The translations under genes were made by a program, and so were the position numbers. Below are positions 6,014 to 10,888 of a DNA stretch of 10,888 bases, one piece after another. Numbering within the stretch: position 1 is the stretch's first letter; every line of letters begins with the position of its first letter. A model generated the notes under the pieces. It did not search any database. It saw nothing but the letters and a program-made list of their open reading frames with translations, and was not told where the DNA came from. This stretch comes from Fimisoma sp964619315 (GTDB taxonomy: Bacteria > Bacillota > Clostridia > Peptostreptococcales > Anaerovoracaceae): contig CAZUEH010000030.1 in NCBI GenBank assembly GCA_964619315.1, positions 1-10,888 on the forward strand, read 5' to 3'.

Positions 6014-7336
6014 ATGAATAAAAGCGTAATAGAAGCTATAAGCCGAGATTTCGGTGGTAGTCCAAATAGAGAGGTGAAGATAATTTCCCCTGATTTAATT
6101 GAAGAGTACATAACTATATACCTTAATGCTTATCCATCTTACAAGGACTTAAGCGAGGAAGGAATTACTAAATATAAAAACAAATATCTTAATTCAATGA
6201 ACGGCGACAAGAATATAACTTTCTGCGGTTTGTTTGAAAATGGTGAGTTTATCGCCTTAATGAAGATAATCGACTTTTCCATGAATGCCTTTGGCAAAAT
6301 GCAGCATGCTGTTGGGTTGATGTCTTTAGCCGTTCATCCTATGCACAAGAAAAAAGGCGCTGGTCTTGATATGGTTCGTTTTTTCGAAAGATATACACAA
6401 AAAACAGGTGCCCTCGTTGCTATGCTCCTGCCTTTCCGAATAGATTTTTATAGGGATATGGGTTACGGATATGGCACAAAGCTTGACGAGTACCGAATAC
6501 CTACTTCCAGTTTGCCTAAATGCTCTGATACTTCAAAAATTGAATTTTTATCTGTCAATGATACCGAGGCCATGTTAAAATGCCAGTCCCAGTTCGCTGC
6601 CATGAATCACGGAATGGTTGTAAAGTTCGAAGATGAAATCAGAGACATGTTTGATGATGATGAGTCCAAAAGAATTGGCTACTTTGACAATGGAGAGCTT
6701 AAAGGCTATGCCATGTACAACTTCGTCAGCGAAAGTGATGTGAACTATACGCTAACCAGAATCGAGGTCAATGAGCTTGTTTATCACAGTCAAGATGCGC
6801 TAAAAGAGATTCTTGGATTTTTCCGCAAGCAATCTGATTTGGCTCAAACAATAGTTTTGCGTACAGGCGAGGAAGATTTTTATCATATCTTGCCAAGTGC
6901 TCAAGACACAAGTGGTAATTATATTGATTTCGGGTTTTTACAGACAAACGTCAGTGCAATAGGCACTATGTATAAGGTAATTGATCCAAAAGTTTTTATT
7001 GCTAAAACTAATTATCGAGACTTTCCGCCTATAAACATGACCGTGTCTTTTGATTATTACGACGAACTTGCTCACAAAGACAAGTCTTTGGCTATTCAAT
7101 TCAAAACCCACGACTGCGGAAAGAGATCATATTGGGCTGTTGCCCCAGAAGATGTTAAAAGTGATGTGAAAGTCAACTGTTGTTTAGCAGATTTGTCTGC
7201 GCTTCTTATGGGAAGCTGCCGTTTTTCTGCCCTAGTACGCCTTGGTGCCTTTGAACTCAGCGATTCTTCCTATGAAGACACTTTAGACAGTTTATTCTAC
7301 TATAAACAAAAACCTTGGACTAACACAGATTACTAA
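6014..7336 (+). CDS. Eis-like GNAT N-acetyltransferase (GNAT plus SCP2-like C-terminal domain)
   Basis: From ATG 6014 the protein has 440 residues. The N-terminal half is a GNAT domain with acetyl-CoA-binding motif A around LAVHPMHKKKGAGLDM (105-120) and the Eis-family motif FYRDMGYGYG (145-154). A second, degenerate GNAT-like part (about 165-300) and a sterol-carrier-like C-terminal domain (about 330-440) match the layout of the enhanced-intracellular-survival family. Mycobacterial Eis acetylates aminoglycosides and other amines; most Firmicute relatives have no assigned substrate, so none is assigned here. Upstream extension to TTG 5960 is rejected because that codon forms part of the -35 box and lacks a ribosome binding site. 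It is the only plus-strand gene in the window, stands alone with its own promoter and terminator, diverges from trmO and converges on the SGNH hydrolase. Confidence 0.9.
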   Translation: MNKSVIEAISRDFGGSPNREVKIISPDLIEEYITIYLNAYPSYKDLSEEGITKYKNKYLNSMNGDKNITFCGLFENGEFIALMKIIDFSMNAFGKMQHAVGLMSLAVHPMHKKKGAGLDMVRFFERYTQKTGALVAMLLPFRIDFYRDMGYGYGTKLDEYRIPTSSLPKCSDTSKIEFLSVNDTEAMLKCQSQFAAMNHGMVVKFEDEIRDMFDDDESKRIGYFDNGELKGYAMYNFVSESDVNYTLTRIEVNELVYHSQDALKEILGFFRKQSDLAQTIVLRTGEEDFYHILPSAQDTSGNYIDFGFLQTNVSAIGTMYKVIDPKVFIAKTNYRDFPPINMTVSFDYYDELAHKDKSLAIQFKTHDCGKRSYWAVAPEDVKSDVKVNCCLADLSALLMGSCRFSALVRLGAFELSDSSYEDTLDSLFYYKQKPWTNTDY

Positions 7337-7341
7337 AAAAT

Positions 7342-7374
7342 AAGGGAGCTTCTCAAATCAGAGAGCTCCCTTTT
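7342..7374. terminator. Bidirectional intrinsic terminator between convergent genes
   Basis: AAGGGAGCT (7342-7350) pairs with AGCTCCCTT (7364-7372). After a bulged T at 7351, CTC (7352-7354) pairs with GAG (7361-7363), leaving a 6-nt loop. TTTT follows on the plus strand, and TTATTTTTT follows on the minus strand. It begins 5 bp after the acetyltransferase stop and lies 22 bp past the SGNH hydrolase stop, so it can end both transcripts. Confidence 0.88.
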
Positions 7375-7396
7375 ATAGTTGTTTTATTCGGTTAGT

Positions 7397-8056
7397 TTAA
7401 ATTTGACCATTTGCTTCAAGGTCCAAAAGATATTCCCCAAATGCTTGACCTAAAGTCCTTTGACTTTCCTCGCTCAAATGCATACCGTCCTCTATACATG
7501 CTTTTCCATGAGGTGCTGCGTCAAAAAACAAGAAGCCCTGCTCTTTTGCCACCTTTGCATAACAACTGGCAAATTCTTTTGTAATTCCAATAGTCACATC
7601 ACCAAGGTAGTCCTCTACCCAAACGCTGTTGGCCACATCTTTAGTCATTTCAATAGGCGCAATAAGTAAGTATTTGCAATGATTCTCCGGCTTTACCTTG
7701 TTCATCACTTCTTTGGCTTTTATGAGGATTTGGCCACAATTATGTGCTATTTTTACTGCTGAAAGGCAAAATTCTTTTTGCAAATCATTGGTGCCAAGCA
7801 TAACACAAATCAAATCTAACGGCATATTAGAAAGAACACAGTCCTCAATACCGTCTGGTCCATCCACAAAAGGAGGAATGTTGCCTACGCATGTAGCTGT
7901 TCGGCCGTTCATCCCCTCGTTTATTAATTCAAACTTATCGCCTACTAATTCTTGGGCAATGTCTGGCCATCGTTCTCCCTTAGGAAATCTAAAATCATCG
8001 CCCCATCTATAGCCGTAGGTGTTAGAATCACCATAAAGCAAAACTCTTTTACTCAT
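7397..8056 (-). CDS. SGNH/GDSL-family esterase (arylesterase-like)
   Basis: A 219-residue single-domain SGNH hydrolase. Block I is YGDSNTYG with nucleophile S11; block II is INEGMNGRT with oxyanion G48; block III is LGTND with N90; block V is DGMHLSEE with D190 and H193. The catalytic set is complete. The sequence resembles bacterial arylesterase/lysophospholipase-type enzymes that cleave short acyl esters; the natural substrate is unknown. There is no signal peptide (MSKRVLLYGDS begins the catalytic core), so it is probably cytoplasmic. The start is ATG 8056 with AGGAG at 8065-8069. It is the last gene of the amidohydrolase-lysA-dapF cluster, 51 bp after dapF, and may be cotranscribed as no strong terminator lies between. 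Confidence 0.92.
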   Translation of the reverse strand: MSKRVLLYGDSNTYGYRWGDDFRFPKGERWPDIAQELVGDKFELINEGMNGRTATCVGNIPPFVDGPDGIEDCVLSNMPLDLICVMLGTNDLQKEFCLSAVKIAHNCGQILIKAKEVMNKVKPENHCKYLLIAPIEMTKDVANSVWVEDYLGDVTIGITKEFASCYAKVAKEQGFLFFDAAPHGKACIEDGMHLSEESQRTLGQAFGEYLLDLEANGQI

Positions 8057-8078
8057 TACTTATACTCCTAAGTTGTAA

Positions 8079-8105
8079 TCAGATAAGTGCTTTTTACTTT
8101 TCTGA
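8079..8105 (-). other. Imperfect hairpin between dapF and the SGNH hydrolase
   Basis: TCAGA-AAGT and ACTT-TCTGA pair around a 7-nt loop with one A-A mismatch. No T-run follows on the minus strand, so termination is unlikely. It may be an mRNA processing or stability element, or chance. Confidence 0.3.
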
Positions 8106-8107
8106 CG

Positions 8108-8929
8108 CTAATCAAGAAGTTCTTTCACATTTACGTAACCTTCCGCTACCACAACAGTAGGGCCTGACAAGAATATTCCTTCATCTGCTATTTCTACAAA
8201 AAGTTTTCCGCCCGGCACTTGAACTTCAGCTTTTGTGCCGTCTACCAATCCTTTTTCCTTAAGAGTTGCCACTACTGCACTAGTTCCTGTACCGCAAGCA
8301 AGGGTGAAATCCTCCACTCCTCTTTCATAAGTAAGTGCTACTGCACCGTCCTCTTCAGTAAAATCATAAAAGTTTACATTGACGCCTTTTACAAAATCTT
8401 TGTAATAACGCAAAGCCTCCCCAAGTTCTCTTAGGTTCTCCTTGTCTTCATGAGCTAATCCTGGAATTTTAACCACAACGTGTGGGATTCCCGGGTCGCC
8501 AAGCTCAATATATACACAATCCAGAGTCTGTCCACAAACTTCGGCTTTCATATTTTTCATAACGCTTATATCGTTTAGGCGAATGCGATACGTGTCTTCG
8601 TCTTCACGATAGCCCATAACCATTCCAGCTATTGTCTCGATTTTTTGTGTTTCTCCAGCAAGGCCACTCTCGTATCCATAACGAGCTACGCATCTCGCCC
8701 CATTTCCACACATTTCACCGAAAGTGCCATCAGCATTATAAAAACGCATTTTATAGTCGCCACCATAGTCTGGAGCGTCTACCACCATAAATCCGTCAGC
8801 ACCGATGGAGAAACGTCTTTGACATAGACTTTCTGCCAAACGCCCTAACTTTTCTACTGGGATTTTAGCTTTAATGTTGTTAATGATTATAAAATCATTT
8901 CCTGCGCCGTGCATCTTTGTAAATTCCAT
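8108..8929 (-). CDS. dapF: Diaminopimelate epimerase
   Basis: A 273-residue DapF, full length. It interconverts LL- and meso-diaminopimelate without a cofactor, supplying meso-DAP for lysine and peptidoglycan. The two catalytic cysteines are present: C74 in GEMCGNGARC (71-80) and C212 in LACGTGTSA (210-218). The N-terminal MHGAGNDF (6-13) is also canonical. ERGVEDFTLACGTG carries ED-F where many homologues have GE-T before the second cysteine, probably lineage variation. The start is ATG 8929 with AGAGAGG at 8936-8942, which overlaps the lysA stop codon, so translation is probably coupled to lysA. It acts in the cytosol just before LysA in the lysine branch. Confidence 0.97.
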   Translation of the reverse strand: MEFTKMHGAGNDFIIINNIKAKIPVEKLGRLAESLCQRRFSIGADGFMVVDAPDYGGDYKMRFYNADGTFGEMCGNGARCVARYGYESGLAGETQKIETIAGMVMGYREDEDTYRIRLNDISVMKNMKAEVCGQTLDCVYIELGDPGIPHVVVKIPGLAHEDKENLRELGEALRYYKDFVKGVNVNFYDFTEEDGAVALTYERGVEDFTLACGTGTSAVVATLKEKGLVDGTKAEVQVPGGKLFVEIADEGIFLSGPTVVVAEGYVNVKELLD

Positions 8930-8940
8930 AACTAACCTCT

Positions 8941-10239
8941 CTATTTTAGAACTTCTGGTACAATATCTAATGCGGTCATATCCTCGTAGGATTGACGCTT
9001 AACAATCAAGTTGCTTTTTCCTTCTTCTACCATTACTACAGCAGGTATTGGATTTCTGTTGTAGTTTGAAGACATGGAATATCCATAGGCTCCTGTACTG
9101 AATATCGCAAAGAGGTCGCCGCCTTTGGCTTGGGATGTAATCATATAGTCTTTTATCAAAATGTCTCCTGATTCGCAGCATTTTCCGCAAATAGTCACTT
9201 TGTCATCTTTAGGCAAATCCGCCTTATTAGCAATTACGCCATCATAAACAGATTGATAAAGTGCTGGTCTTATATTATCAGTCATGCCGCCGTTTACAGA
9301 AACGTACTTTCTTACGTCCTTGATGTCCTTGATGCTTCCTATGGTGTAAAGAGTTAATCCTGCTTCAGCAATTACACTTCTACCAGGTTCTATCACCAGT
9401 GCTGGCATCGGCACATTCATTTCTTTATATGCAGCTTCAATTTTCTCTATCATCGGATCTGTAAAATAGCTAAAAGGTCGTCTTTCTTCGTCAGTATAAT
9501 TAACTCCGAAGCCGCCTCCAAGATTCAGTTCTCTTATGTCATAGTTGAACTTCTCTTTAACATTCTTTACTAAATTTAACACTGTATCTGTAGCTTGTAA
9601 GAATGGTGAATTATCGAATAACTGGGAGCCCACATGAAAATGGAATCCTAGGAAATCAACATATTCAGATTTGATAGCTTTTTCTACTTCCGGATAAATT
9701 ACATCTTCATCTAGAGGAATTCCAAATTTGGAATCCTTCTTGCCAGTAACAATGTAATCGTGGGTGTCTGCTTTTACTCCTGGCGTTATTCTATAAAGGA
9801 TTTTCATGGTCTTGCCTTTTTGGCGGCAAATTTCCTCAATAAGCTCAAGTTCTTGCAAACCATCAACGATTATTCTTCCTATACCGTAATCAACTGCCAT
9901 TTCAATTTCAGCAGGAAGTTTGTTGTTTCCGTTAAATTCGATTTTTTCTGGCGGAAATCCAATAGACATTGCAGTGTATAATTCGCCTTCTGATACTACG
10001 TCTATACACATGCCTTCTTCTTCACAGAGCTTGAGCATGGCCTTAGTACAAAATGCCTTACATGCATATGCAACTCTTGTGTTGTCATGCTTGGATAAGA
10101 AATCTCTTTTCAACTCTTCAAATCTTTCGACTATTCCAGTTTTGGAGATGACAAAAAGTGGTGTGCCATACTCTTTAGCCAAGTCTGCAGTGTTACACCC
10201 ATCGAAATGTAAAATTCCTTCTTTGATTTCTTTTAACAT
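8941..10239 (-). CDS. lysA: Diaminopimelate decarboxylase
   Basis: A 432-residue fold-III PLP enzyme that decarboxylates meso-diaminopimelate to L-lysine. The PLP lysine is K61 in YACKAF (58-63). HVGSQ (202-206), the phosphate-binding GGGFG (241-245), EPGRS (284-288), CGKCCESGD (351-359, with the active-site CES) and GAYGYSMSSNYN (383-394) are all present. The layout and length match LysA rather than ornithine/arginine decarboxylases or carboxynorspermidine decarboxylase, and the neighbouring dapF supports this. The start is ATG 10239, with GAAAGG at 10251-10256, an 11-nt spacing that is a little long. It lies 20 bp after the amidohydrolase and 11 bp before dapF, so it is likely in one operon with both. 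No lysine riboswitch is seen in this short gap; regulation, if any, lies beyond the right edge. Confidence 0.97.
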   Translation of the reverse strand: MLKEIKEGILHFDGCNTADLAKEYGTPLFVISKTGIVERFEELKRDFLSKHDNTRVAYACKAFCTKAMLKLCEEEGMCIDVVSEGELYTAMSIGFPPEKIEFNGNNKLPAEIEMAVDYGIGRIIVDGLQELELIEEICRQKGKTMKILYRITPGVKADTHDYIVTGKKDSKFGIPLDEDVIYPEVEKAIKSEYVDFLGFHFHVGSQLFDNSPFLQATDTVLNLVKNVKEKFNYDIRELNLGGGFGVNYTDEERRPFSYFTDPMIEKIEAAYKEMNVPMPALVIEPGRSVIAEAGLTLYTIGSIKDIKDVRKYVSVNGGMTDNIRPALYQSVYDGVIANKADLPKDDKVTICGKCCESGDILIKDYMITSQAKGGDLFAIFSTGAYGYSMSSNYNRNPIPAVVMVEEGKSNLIVKRQSYEDMTALDIVPEVLK

Positions 10240-10259
10240 TTATATATGTTCCTTTCTTT

Positions 10260-10888
10260 TTATGCTCTATGATATACGACTTCGCCGTCCACCATGGTGA
10301 GTTCTATTTTTATTGAATTAACTTGATGTGGTTCGACTTCAAAGGGATCTTTATCTAAAATAACTATATCAGCCAACTTACCTGTTTCAATGGTCCCTCT
10401 ACTTTTTTCTTCAAAAGCTCCGTAGGCATTGTTTGTTGTGAACAATCGTATAGATTCTTCTATTGATAGCTTTTGGTCTGGCATCCATCCATTGGACTTT
10501 TCGTTTAGCCCATCACGGGTGACGGCAATTTGGATGTTTTCCAAAATGTCAAAGTTTTCTACTGGAGAGTCAGAGCCTCCACAGCACACAAGGCCACCAT
10601 CTTCCATTGACTTCCATATGTACGAAAGCTTTTCTCTTTTAGGGCCTATGTATTTTCCAACAAAGTTTTTGTCCCCTGCTACGAATACAGGTTGGATATA
10701 TGCTAAGATGTTAGATTTAGCCATGCGCTCTATTAAATCGCTACTTATAAATTGAAGATGGTTTATGGCCAATCGAAGATTCTTATCTCCATACTTTTGT
10801 ATGGCCTTTTCGTACGCTGTACATACCATGTCAGATGCCTTATCACCAATTGTATGTGTCAAAATCTGCATGTCATTCTTATAAGAAT
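10260..10888 (-). CDS. YtcJ-like amidohydrolase, C-terminal part (5' end outside the window)
   Basis: The reading frame is open to the right edge; residues S-Y-K-N-D precede the internal Met at 10871, so that Met is not the start. About 208 residues are visible, against more than 500 in full-length Amidohydro_3 (YtcJ/NfdA-like) proteins. Counting from the Met at 10871, visible metal-site motifs are H6 in LTHTIGD, H38 in INHLQ, and D101 in GGSDSPVE. The C-terminus GTIETGKLADIVILDKDPF (159-177) is the typical closing beta-sandwich. The family hydrolyses N-acyl, formamide or cyclic amide bonds with a bound metal; the substrate is unknown. It lies just upstream of lysA (20 bp) and is probably cotranscribed, which raises the possibility of an acyl-amino-acid substrate, but this is inference only. 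Confidence 0.9.
   Translation of the reverse strand, partial: SYKNDMQILTHTIGDKASDMVCTAYEKAIQKYGDKNLRLAINHLQFISSDLIERMAKSNILAYIQPVFVAGDKNFVGKYIGPKREKLSYIWKSMEDGGLVCCGGSDSPVENFDILENIQIAVTRDGLNEKSNGWMPDQKLSIEESIRLFTTNNAYGAFEEKSRGTIETGKLADIVILDKDPFEVEPHQVNSIKIELTMVDGEVVYHRA

Noticed and set aside
8999..9190. Minus-strand frame of 63 codons inside lysA
   Set aside because: It is a shadow of lysA in another frame, with no family resemblance and no ribosome binding site.
10240..10259. Possible lysine riboswitch before lysA
   Set aside because: Only 20 bp separate lysA from the amidohydrolase, far too short for the element.

Overview
The window reads as a chromosomal segment of an AT-rich Firmicute, most likely an anaerobic member of the Clostridia. 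The grounds are strong AGGAGG-type ribosome binding sites, tight gene packing, Gram-positive families (a YdbS/YdbT pair, an Eis-like acetyltransferase) and a diaminopimelate pathway (lysA, dapF). No phage, transposon, tRNA or rRNA gene is visible. All genes but one lie on the minus strand.

Right part (10888 to 7397, minus strand): the C-terminal part of a YtcJ-like amidohydrolase enters from the right edge. It is followed by lysA (20 bp gap), dapF (11 bp gap) and an SGNH/GDSL hydrolase (51 bp gap). This looks like one operon for the last steps of diaminopimelate/lysine synthesis plus two hydrolases. It ends at a bidirectional intrinsic terminator (7342-7374) shared with a convergent plus-strand gene.

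Middle (5821-7336): the only plus-strand gene encodes a two-domain Eis-like GNAT acetyltransferase. Its real start is ATG 6014, behind a full AAGGAGG; a TTG-based start at 5960 falls inside a likely -35 box. It diverges from trmO across 193 bp that contain a near-perfect 27-bp dyad.

Left part (5820 to 143, minus strand): trmO (tRNA t6A37 methyltransferase), a class A beta-lactamase-fold serine hydrolase without a signal peptide, a YdbS/YdbT-like pair of bacterial PH-domain membrane proteins, and ridA. From the serine hydrolase to ridA the genes abut or overlap (5 bp, 0 bp, ATGA), so they are probably translationally coupled. A perfect hairpin with a U-tract then separates ridA from an ABC exporter half-transporter whose Shine-Dalgarno begins at the very next base. 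The PH pair plus exporter plus serine hydrolase suggests cell-envelope maintenance or antimicrobial tolerance; this is inference.

Left edge (1-95): non-coding DNA with a 14-bp direct repeat at a 73-bp period, an internal perfect stem-loop and a third partial copy. It looks like the right end of a repeat array or structured element that continues outside the window. An extended -10 motif (TGGTATAAT) at its border points into it. This is the least explained part of the window. The rest is ordinary housekeeping content, and I found no clear new enzyme system.
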